The notes under the pieces: generated by a model
Told to the model about the DNA's origin: nothing
Database searches by the model: none
What the model saw: only the letters and a program-made list of their open reading frames with translations
Shown here: positions 49,301 to 61,300 of the stretch, in pieces
How positions within the stretch are numbered: position 1 is the stretch's first letter
Layout of the letters: every line of letters starts with the position of its first letter
DNA from: Limnoperna fortunei
Taxonomy: Eukaryota; Mollusca; Bivalvia; Mytilida; Modiolidae
Assembly (NCBI GenBank): GCA_944474755.1
Contig: OX104112.1
Location: 61,039,640-61,103,639 of the forward strand
DNA: 64,000 bases
Reading direction: 5' to 3'
Program-made: the position numbers and the translations under genes

Positions 49301-52300
49301 AAAATTGATGACTTCAGTGAATCATGTCCTCTATTAGAACTGATGGCTAATAAAGCAATGAAAGAAAGGCATTGGGAAAGAATTGCAAAAATTACTGGTC
49401 ATACCTTTGACTTGGATTCTGAAAATTTCATGTTACGAGACATCATGAAAGCACCACTTCTAAAGTACAAGGAAGATATTGAGGTAAAAAAAAATTTGTA
49501 AACACATCAACCTAAAACAAACATGGTAACCAGAAAAGACACTGTAAACAGGATAACTTAAAACAAACATGATAGCCAGAGAAGACACTTTGTAAACATG
49601 GTAATTTGAAACATCCATGGTAACCATAGATGGTACTTCCTAAACAAGGTAATCTAAAACATCCATGGTAACCATAGATGGCACTTCGTAAACAGGGTAA
49701 TATAAAACAAACATTATAACCATTGAAGGCACTTTGTAAACAAGGTAACCTAAAACAAACATGATAACCAGAGAAGACACTTTGTAAACAAGGTAACCTA
49801 AAACAAACATGATAACCAGAGAAGACACTTTGTAAACAAGGTAACCTAAAGCATCTATGTTTACCGGAAAATCAGGATGGTACATTTATTATGCAGTAAG
49901 TAAATTTTATTTCACATATAGTTGGGTTATCTGTAATGTGTAATCTGAAATATCTATGGCGAGCAAAGAAAGCACTTTATAAACTTGTAACCTGAAACAT
50001 CCATGGTTACAAGGACACTTTGTAAACAAGATAACCTAAAATATATATGGTAACCTGAAACATCCCTTGTAACCAGGGAAGGCACTTTGTAAGCACAGTA
50101 ACCTTAAACAGACATGGTAACCAGAGTGTGCACTGTGAAAGCAAGGTAAACTTAAACAAACATGATAAACAGAGAAGACATTTTGTAACCAGAGAAGGCA
50201 CTTGATTGGTAGATTTATTATGAAGTAAGTAAATTTTATTTTGCATGATAGTAGTTTCATGTATTATATTTCTACTCGTCAGGATATATGTATCTCAGCA
50301 GTTAAAGAAAAAGACATTGAAGCCAAGCTGTCACAAGTTATCAGTGACTGGAATGGACGTACCTTGTCTTTTTCCAACTTTAAGGCTAGGGGAGAACTTT
50401 TGTTGAAGGGTGGAGAAGCAGCAGAGATAATAACATTTCTAGAGGACAGTTTGATGATTCTTAGCTCTCTTCTCAGTAATAGGTTAATATTTTACTATGT
50501 TCTAATACAGATCTTATTTGTTGATTGTGATAATTTTTAAATAGTGTTGCTGTGCATTATTTTTGTTTATTTGTGCAGCTTAATGCCACTTTCATGAATT
50601 TTTCATCTATATCATGGCATCCATATTTTTGAGGGATGGAAGCAGGAGTACTTGGAATAATTATTCATCAGTTCATTTGAGTCAGTATATGACACAGTGG
50701 CCAAATTCAATATTCAATGTTGTAATTATTCATGAAAAGTGACATTGATTTTATATGATATTCAAAAACAAAATTGATTAAGATTCAAAGTACCTATTGT
50801 GGTAAAAAAGTAAACTCTGTATTACAACACCAGTTGAGATCAAGTCGTGCATTAAAACCTATTTTTTTTTAATGAAATACATTGAGAACAAAGTATTGAT
50901 TTTTAAGATATAAAGGATCTATCACAGGTGGGATGGCAAGACAGAAAAATCTCAGACACCCAAGTGAAAAGATTTCTGGTCTTCAACATTCTCTGCTGAG
51001 TTGGAGACCAAAAGAAATCTTTCATGTGGGTATCTGAGATTTTACAGTCTTACCCGTGTTTGATTTTATTTCTCACTAATCGTTAAACAAATCTGGTGCT
51101 GTTCTGTTGGAAGATGCCTGCGAATAGAGTTATCTTCTCTGAAAGTAACCTCCAGTGTATATTTTTTGCATTAACTTGTTTGTTATGATATGTGTACTGC
51201 TATTATTTTGTGGCATAAATTTCACCATGGAAGCTCAGATATGTTGTTTTCATGTTAATATTTAACAAGCACAACAAATTTTTTTATGATTTTTATTAAT
51301 GAACTGACAGTTGACGTCTAGGGGTGAAACGATACAGTTACTCAACGATACGATACATATCGTAGAATTTCTCAATGATACTATTACTTACGATACGATA
51401 CGATACGATACATTCGATCGTTATATACATATTCATTGATTTTTGTGAAACGTATTCATATTGAGATCTATAGATTGCCGGCGGAACTTTTAATTTAATC
51501 ACGGCACTTAACCATCCGCAATCACGTTTTCCTCTGCCATAGCTATGGCGGATTTTTGTATCTCCGCATTGAAGATTTCAGACGGAAAAGGCTAAAATAG
51601 TGATGTTCGGTCCCGAACGCGACCTGAATCGAAAATTGACAATTTTGTACCGTACACCGAAATTCACCAAAATACCGTGGATTTTCGGTACTTCGGAGTA
51701 TCGTTTCACCCCTATTGACATCACAAGACATTTTTACAGGAAAAGGAGAGTCAAATGTTTATCTTGACCACAGGTTGAGACAAAAATATCTCAACTGGTT
51801 ACAAATAGGTACCACACTCTCATTAGTGAGAAATATTAAAGAGTATCATATACATAAACAGAGATTCATTCAAGTTAAACATTAGCTGAAAGTAGATAGA
51901 TTTAATCTTGATTTTTTGCTGTAGATATAATGCTCCATTTAAGAAAACCATCCAGGAATGGGTTGCTAAGTTGTCAAACACAACAGATATTTTAGAAAAT
52001 TGGTTAGTTGTTCAGAATCTCTGGGTCTATCTGGAAGCTGTGTTTGTAGGTGGAGATATTGCCAAACAGTTGCCACAGGTGAGTGAAAGCTCTTAAACAT
52101 GTGTCACCCTAAATTAATAACTACGAAAGTCGCTGGAGGCGAGACATATGTATGGGAATCCGGTGGCGGCGGCGTAAACACTTGACATCTTGCTTCATAT
52201 CTTTGTAAGCCCAAGCCCTAGGTCCATCAAATTTGGTCCAGAGGTAGCTTATGATGAGTACTTGCCAGTCAGTCACCTGTCACCTGACCTTGACCTCAAT

Positions 52301-55300
52301 TTCACGGTCCAGTGACTACGTTAAAGTTTTTGGGTTACGACAGTTCCTCTGTAACTATGCATGGTAGGATGACAATATTTGGTGTATAGGTTGCTGATGA
52401 CTAGTACATGACTGTCTGGTAGGTGTCACCTGACCTTGACCTCAATTTCACGGTCCAGCGACTACGTTAAAGGTTTTGGGTTACGACAGTTCCTCTGTAA
52501 CTACGCATGGTAGGATGACAATATTTGGTGTATAGGTTGCTGATGACTAGTACATGACTGTCTGGTAGGTGTCACCTGACCTTGACCTCAATTTCACGGT
52601 CCAGCGACTACGTTAAAGTTTTTGGGTTACGATAGTTCCTCTGTAACTACGCATGGTAGGATGACAATATTTGGTATATAGGTTGCTGATGAATAGTACA
52701 TGACTGTCTGGTAGGTTCCACCTGACCTTGACCTCAATTTCACGGTCCAGCGACTACGTTAAAGTTTTTGGGTTACGGCTGTTCCCCTGTAACTATGCAG
52801 GGTATGGTGACAATATTTTGTATACAGGCCGCTGCTGATATTTAATGCTATTTACGTAATGCTTATGACGAAATTTATTTTCGTTACTGATGCGGAATGC
52901 AGGCGAGACGTTTTTCTGTGTCCACACTTGTTTAACAAAAATGCTAAATTTTCCCCACACGAAAAAAAACCACTTATACGGTACTATATTTTTTGTAGGA
53001 GTTGTTAATCTTTTGAACTTAAAATTTTCTCTAAATAGTCTTGTAAGCACAACTCCTCTGTAACTACTGATCAGAATTGTATGAAACTTGGTAGGAATGA
53101 AGGACACCATATGTACTTGATATTTTTTTGTAGAAGTTGTTCCGCTTTTGAACTTAGATATTTTTCAAAATATTCTTGTAAGCGCAACTCCTTTTGTAAC
53201 TACTGATTAGAAATTTATAAAACTTGGTATTAATGTAGGACACCATATGCAGCCATGCATATCAGCAGAAAACTATGATACAATATATTTGTAAGAGTTA
53301 TTCCTCCTTTAAACTAAGAAATTTCTTAAAATATATATATGAAACAACTAACTTGTGTTTATACTAAGAAACTACTGATCACAAATTTATGGATCTTAAT
53401 AGGTATGTGAGCATGCTCAGTTAGTTCTTTTATTACATTTATATCAAAGATTCGAGTTATATCAAGAATGATGAAAATTTGAGGTAAAGTAACAACAAAA
53501 GTCTGTGACAACATATATGTTATAACTCCTATCATTCTTACATATTTAGGAAGCTAAAAGATTCCAAAACATTGACAAGTCTTGGGTGAAGATCATACAG
53601 AGAGCCCATGAAGTGCCTAATGTGGTGCAGTGCTGTGTTGGAGATGAAACACTTGGTCAACTTCTGCCACATCTTTTGGAACAACTTGAATTATGCCAGA
53701 AATCATTAACAGGGTATGACATTTAAAATGTATACACACAATTGTGAGGATTGATTGGTTGCTGGTTGTACAACAAAGTGACAGTGGGGAGAAATTGATT
53801 GGTTGCTGGCTGTACAATGAGGTGACAACTGGGTGACACAGTTGGGGAGAGGATTTATTGGTTGCTTGCTGTAGAATGTGGTGACAGTAGGGAGAGAATT
53901 GATTGGTTGCTGGGTGTACAATGAGGTGACAGTGGGGAGATGATTGGTTGCTGGTTGTACAATGAGGTGACACAGTGGGGGAGAGGATTTATAGGTTGCT
54001 GGTTGTACAATAAGGTGACAGTGGGGAGAGGATTTATTGGTTGCTGGCTGTAGAATGTGGTGACAGTGGGGAGAGAATTGATTGGTTGTAGGTATGACAC
54101 ATGAATTTTTAGATCATATTAGACAGTATTTATTTTGACAGCATCACATACGGCTCTTAAACCTGAACTCAGAACACTTTACTTTTTAAAAATATCTTGA
54201 GCGGTTCAAAAATTATGACTAAAAGAAGATTGAAAATATGGACAATTTGTTGGACAAATTTACTCAGAATTACATGAAAATGTGTATTTCCATACTTTTA
54301 AAGGCTAATTTCTAAGAAAATAGAAAAAAGAATACCACTGAAACAGAGAGGGTTTCAAATTTGCTCATGTCTCAGTAGGAATAATAATTTGCATGCATAA
54401 ACTTTAATTAGATTTCAGCAAAATATGCGTCAAAAAATAGACATTTGTTCATTTCCAGATGTGTCCGCTTCTAAAAAAAGACATTAAGTTGGGTTTTTTA
54501 AGCTTTTCAGAAACTTTATTAAAAAAATTAGAAAGAGATATATCCCTGATGTTTAACAAACTTCAAAATCAAGCTTGTTTTTAGTTGGAAACATGATTTA
54601 TTATTCAAAATTCCATCTGATTTCTAAAAAATATATGTTCAAAAATGGAATTTGGGGCCTTAGTTTCAAGTTTCACGATAGAAAAAAGACTAAGTCCAAC
54701 ATTTTTGTCTGAAAATTTGTCATAACTTTTTTGTCCCCGCAAATATCATGATGAAAATTTGTATACAGGGGTTTTTGGGGGTGATCTTTCATTTGGTAAT
54801 GCTGAAAATGCTGTCTTTTGAGCAGATTTTACTATATACTAAAATAATATAAAAAAAATGTTGGCCTTCATGAGGACTTGAGTTGACTGCCATCCAATCA
54901 ATATGATTTTTGTTTCGCGTGTTACTGTTTATTAACACTCAAGTGTCACCCAAGTTTAAATTATATATTTTTTTAATGTTTCTCTTGTAGTAACTTGCTT
55001 AATTACAAATTAGTTTAACTGAATTTTAGTCTCTTTGACACTCAAGTCTGTCAATTGATTGTGTGAAATTTAATCATATATGTTAACTGGTTAAGGTAGT
55101 TCGTCACGTGGTCTGTCAACACTGAGATTGCGGGTTGGATTCTCACTGCAGGAAGGGTGTACTCGACTCCAATCTTAATTGACAAGGATTGCCAGTTTTC
55201 CTACCGCAGGTCGGGGGTTCTCTCCAGGTACTCCGGCTTCCTCCCCCAATAAAAAGTGGACGCCATGATATAGCTGAAAAATTGCTGAAAGTGGCGTTAA

Positions 55301-58300
55301 AACACCATTCAAACAAACAAAATAACTGGTATCTGTGTTGTCAATTTCAGGAAGCAAAGAAGTGCAATTTAAGATATCAACAATTAACATTTTAATAATT
55401 AGTTACAGATTTTCAAGTTTAAGTTTCAATGCCTCATTTTCATTGTTGATCGCAAGACTTTTTTCTTTTATTTTTTCCTCTTTAGCATTTACTTTCTTCA
55501 GCTTTTGTTGCAGTCTTTTGCAAAGATTTTCCTTTTTAAAGGCTGTCAGATTAGTTTTTAAGTTCAAATTTTTAAATTTTCAATTCAGTTTTTTCATTCT
55601 TTAATTGTTTTATTTGTTCAGCATAATTCTTTGATTTTAAGTCAAAGTCTAAAATTTCACCTTCTGTTTCTTTCAACCTCAAATATTTTTGTTTTAATTC
55701 ATTTCTAAGTATAATATTTTCATCCAATATTGTCTCTGCTTCTAGCATGTTTTGTCTTTGCTGATTGGTTAACTTCAAACACATTTTTGCCAATTCTTTA
55801 TTCTTAATTTCTACCTCACAAGTCACAGTACAATTGGTTACATGCACAGTTTCATTCATAAATTTGAAAAATTGTGACTGTTTTAGAGCTTTAAGATCTT
55901 CGGTTTTATTATTTTTAGAAAATGATTGATAAAATTTATTGATTTTTTGAAACATTTATTTCATTCTGTCAGGAGTGCACTTCATTTTCATTTCTGACGG
56001 TACAAATGCCTTAGCCCATGAACTAACATCTTTCCAAGAATATGAATTTTTATTTTTGTATATACATAACTCGTGGAATGCTGCAACAGATATATAAATG
56101 TCACTGCTTGATGCATCAAGTGTAGTTTTGTTTATATTGTACAACTGGCATTCATTTCCAATAAAAATGTTTTTTCCTTGAATGTCAATGTCATGCTGGT
56201 CAGTTGACGTTAACACAGTTTTTGAATAATAGGCTCTCCTCATATTTCGATTTACTGTTCTCGTTATATGTGACCATTTTGCTGGGACATCTAATGCAGG
56301 GATAGCATACCGCAGTATATCTTCCAAGGTTGAATAGACAGGGACACCAAGATCATCTATAGTTTTATACAGTAGAGCATACTGCACTTTAGTTACACTT
56401 GTTAAGTCTGAAAAGAAAATATAAAATAGTAAAAGCAACAGCAATGTACAAAGCAAGAATGAAAACAATGCTTATCTTAGCAATACAAAAAATGACAAAA
56501 TGTTTTTATATATTAAAATTCACTAAGCCATGAATAGGAAGTAGGTATGAGACAGTTCACTTCTGTATGGGGCTCAATACAAAATATCAAATGCTTGTTG
56601 TAAAGGGTGGATGAAATATTTACATAAAAACTTCTTATCGACTGATGGCAGAAGAGAAAAAAATACCAATCTTTTAATTTCACAACTTTTGCATTATGAC
56701 AGAATAAATCCCTTCCCACCCCCTCCCCCACCACCCAAAACTAAGTCCAATCTTTAAAAAAAATCGGGCAGCACCCCTCTTATGCTGGATGCTTTTTAAC
56801 CCCCCAACCATATGCCCAGGATATTGCAGGTGGAATTAAAATAATTTTTCTCAATATATAATAAATGAGGACCTGGAAGTATGTTGGACAGGCTCCATTT
56901 ATTACGACATGGAGCTTTCACACTTCCAGATGTTTTCCCTAGCCAGAATATAAATGAAAATGTCCTACCTGATCTGAATTCCTTTTCCATAATTGATTTT
57001 AAATCTCCCTCCGTCCATCCGCTTAACGTTGGTTTGACAGTGACGTTTCCATTTTTGGCGTCCCTCGAAACGGAAGTGAAATTGTATGTGCCATATAAGG
57101 GCTTGCCGGTAGCAGAGCCATCAATTTAGTTTCGTAAAGATATATACCATTGGAAAGAAAAAATTCTCAGCTTTCTAAAGATATGATTCTTGAACTCGGA
57201 AAACATCGGAAACTTAATAAAATTTCATATTCTTTCTTTAAAATATTTTTACTTTAGGAAAACGACAAAACTACGGAAAGAGAAAAATATCATCATAAAC
57301 TACGAAACTGCCACTTTAAAAAGATCTATGAGTCAAATATGTCGGATAAGTGGCTCCACTACCGCGAACTGTTTGAAATACGATGACAACAGCGACTCTC
57401 GACAAAATTTGAACCACGCGTCACGGTAAATATGTCAAACGTTCGCGGCACTACATTTCAACAGTTAGAGAATCGATAAATGTTAGTTGTTTTAATTGGA
57501 AATTGACCGATTTTGTGTCTGAACACCACTTATTCATTTCACATGAAATATTTTAATATATAGTTTGAAATGTTGTCAAAAACGTCAATCGAAAATTCAG
57601 CTGTTATTCTTAACTATGTTTGTCCAATGTCAAAATGGCGTCAAGTGTCATACCTGTTTGTTGCTGGGTGTACAATGAGCTGACAGTGTGGAGGAGGATA
57701 TAGTACTGAAAGAGTCACACTATACATTAGATTTTTCTGTATGGCTAATCCAGAAAAAAATCTAAGTTCGGTTATGGAAACACTTGTGGGGTATTCTACA
57801 TGCATGATTGCACATTCATGAATGCACAGTGCATTATTGGGTTCTTATATTACTGAACTGACAAAATGACTACATTGAAATTATGTCGAAAATAATTGAT
57901 TGTTTAATGATTATTATACATGTACAGGCTTTCGTCCATCAAAATTTGGTTTCTGAATGATAATTCAAAAAAGCTTACTTTTGATTTTAATGAAACTATT
58001 GGGTATTGTTACATGTCAGATTGTTAAGAATCCTATCGATTTTGGGGGAAATCCTTCACATTTAAAGGTCAACAGTTGCTAAAAAACTATAGAAATTTTT
58101 ACATTTCAATAAAACTTTTGAATATAGTTTCATATTGATTTTAATGAAACTATGGGGTATTGTTACATGTCAGGTTGGAAAGAATCATATCATTTTTGGG
58201 GGAAATCCTTCAAATTTCAAGGTCAACAATTGCTAATAAAAAAACTATAGAAATTTTTACATTTCAGTTAACTTTTGAATATAGTTTCATATCTATTTTT

Positions 58301-61300
58301 GGGTAAATCCATCAAATTTCAAGATTATAGTTGCCAAAAAAAACGTTATTGAGATATATATAATGCGAAACTTGTGGAATGCTTTGGAAGAACATGTATC
58401 TACTGGTACATAAGTAGTTAAAATAATCAGGCAAAAATCTAATGTTAGAGTTTATTTTAAGGTATCTAGAAAAGAAGAGACTCGTTTTCCCAAGATTCTT
58501 TTTTATTTCTGACCCAGCATTATTGGAAATTCTTGGACAAGCCAGTGACTCGCACACTATACAGGTATTTTATTATACATTTTGTGGATTTTTTGTATCA
58601 TTTTTAGCCCACTTTCCAACCCAGATTGCTGTCATAACTTAAAATGCAAATTGCATAATTTTTGTCGCACATAGGCTTTGTGACCTATGACAGTGTACTT
58701 TGAGTCATATTTTGTCTTTTTAAGTTGGAATTAACTTATTGTCAACACTCTGTGACCTATTACTTATTTGTCTAAATGTTTATTAATCTATTCTAAATAC
58801 ATGTATAAAGACAATAGTTTAGAAATTGATTCATTCAGTTTCCCTAAAGCTCTTCATTAGAAGCTGGACATTTAAATTGCAGCTATGTGACTCAGATTAA
58901 CTTCCTGGTGTTCATATGGCCCCAGTTCATAGTAAACTTACATCATTTTTATACCACCGACTTGGAAGAAGATGGGTATACTGTTTTACTCTTGTCCATT
59001 CATCCATCCGTAACAAAAATGTCTGTAGCAGTTTCCTAAGCAACTAGAGCATGCAGAAGCCTGATATTTTGCATATTGCTTTATCGTTTAGTACCATATG
59101 GTGTATAGCACTTTCAGGCTCCTTGGTGATCTGTGGGATTTTGCATGTAGTTGACCTAAATGCAAAATTTTGGTAAAGTGGGGGTATCACTTTTGAGCAT
59201 TAGCTCACAGTCCACACTTGTTTTACATGGCATCCAGTTTTTATTGAGTAGGGTGTCGGGGTCAGGAATATTCTGCCTGCAGTAAAGCTCAAACCATAAA
59301 CATTAATGTTTACATTCACATGATGTCATAGGAAGGTACTAACTTAACCATGTTTGCCACTGTTATATTTATAAACAAAATTACATTTCAACATCTTTGT
59401 TGCAGATTTATGTTTTTCAATTCATTACTTACTATACAAAACTATTGACTTGTACAAAATACTCTAGGTTGCCTCAGTATTGTCCATGCCAGAGATAATT
59501 TTAATCAGACTTTTCTTTGAATCAGAGTAAATAAAAGGTGACAAACATATTTTTTGTCCTATTTTTCTCAGCAATGTAAGTGATACAATATTGAAATTTT
59601 GTCAGTAGCTTTGATTAGTAATGCCATATTGTGGGAGTCATTTTCAGACCTTTCTGAATCTTACTTACTAGCGACATTTTTTTTAGCAATTTTTTACTTT
59701 TTTGAAAATGGTAATGTAATTTTCCTTCATATTTTTCGCAGCAATGACAAATGATACAATACTTCCATTGTGTCAATAGCTTAATAGGATCATGCCATAT
59801 TGTGGGATTTATTTTACCCCTGGTTCCATAGGGATAGGTGATATAACTTTTGAATAAACAAAGAAAACCTGAAAAAAAGATTACTGATCTCCTGAATTAA
59901 AAAAATAGAATACCTCAACATGATGTATTTTATTTGTATTACAGTCTCACCTTCTTGGAGTCTTTGAGAATGTTAATGAAGTTCAATTCCATGAGAAAGA
60001 TTATGATAGAATGCTTGCAGTCCTGTCGAGAGAAAGTGAAAGAATTATGGTAAGATTCTACACATTTGTTTCCAAGACAAATTTAAATTGTTAGTAGTCC
60101 TGTCAATTAGTAGACATGTTACATTGTATTCTGAACTACTTAATCAATTAAGGCCAGATTTGACTGTAATTGTTCTTAGGTTTCTCAGTCTGTAAAACCG
60201 CATGATTGTAGAATGGCTGACTGGGTATACCAAAGGGTGTTTACTTTCATCTGGCATAAACCATTAACATTTCATATGTATGTTCTAGAAACTACATGTA
60301 TAGCATTGTAATGGTGATATGTGTACTTGTTATTTGTTTGAAAATGTGATGTTTGAACATTTATTTGCCATTTGTTGTAAATTGTTATAGTCATTAAAAT
60401 CTTTTGATATATTTGATATATTTTCTACTAGTGTGTAATGATGTTATGGACTGCAGGATAAATGCAAACATAGGCAGGCCAGACGGATCAAAACATTACT
60501 GTTTAAATAAACATGGCTCATGACATTAGAATTGTTTGAATGATTAAGGTTTAATGCCCCCTTTCAGCAAGTTTTCGGCTATATTGCTTTGAGTTTTTAT
60601 TGGAGGAGGACGCTGGTTAAGACTGTCTAACAGAATTGCACCTTGTCACCTTGTAGGAGTCAAGCACACCCTGCCCACATTAGGCCTCATATCATATAAC
60701 TGAGATACCAGTATATCAGTATATATTTCATGACCTTGTGATAAATATATTAGGTTTGTTGAAATGTATTTTCATGACCATAAATGACCATTGTTTCAGT
60801 AGGAAAGGGAGGAGAATGAAATCTGGTAAAACTGAATTAATTAAAAAATATTTATTATTCTGATATATACAAACTGAATAAAATGATACATGCAATTTTA
60901 TTTAAATAGCTAGAGAAGGAAGTTATGGCAAAGGGAAATGTTGAGACCTGGTTGGGAGAACTTTTGGTAGAACAACAGAGGTCATTGCATGGTGTCATCA
61001 GGGATGCCTATCGAACAATCAATATGGAGGGATTTGAATTACTTGGCTTCATAAATGGCTTTCCAGCTCAAGTAAATTATTTATGCACTTGTTTAATCTT
61101 ATCATGTTAGTTGCTGATTTTTGTACAGAATTTATAAATTTGTTGTATATTGACAGTTTAAACTTTCTGTATGATTCTTTCCACAGTTAAAAACTGCCAG
61201 GTATACAGTATGCATCTTTCCTCTGATTTTTATAATGTATGTCCACAAAAAATAACAATTATTATAAAGTTAAATGTTAGATTGCACATTACAATCATGA

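Larger units (their letters stand above)
54091..57654. mobile_element. Putative DNA transposon with GGTATGACAC ends (3564 bp)
   Basis: Left end GGTATGACACATGA, right end reverse-complemented GGTATGACACTTGA. Minisatellite units lie immediately outside both ends, so the segment has inserted into the array. Inside are a minus-strand spliced gene remnant (55,403-56,990), a SINE (55,084-55,322) and AT-rich flanks. No target duplication is certain (tggttg/tgtttg at best). A caution: ggtatgaca also occurs by chance at the exon 24 donor (53,713), so the left motif alone is weak; the case rests on the pair plus the split array. No known transposase motif is seen. Confidence 0.5.

Noticed and set aside
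49640..50260. Minus-strand repetitive hydrophobic frames (GYLVYKVSS type)
   Set aside because: Minisatellite translation, not a membrane protein.
53617..54100. Repetitive minus-strand Thr-Asn-Gln / Ser-Pro-His proteins
   Set aside because: Same tandem repeat read in three frames at once, overlapping dynein exon 24 in antisense.
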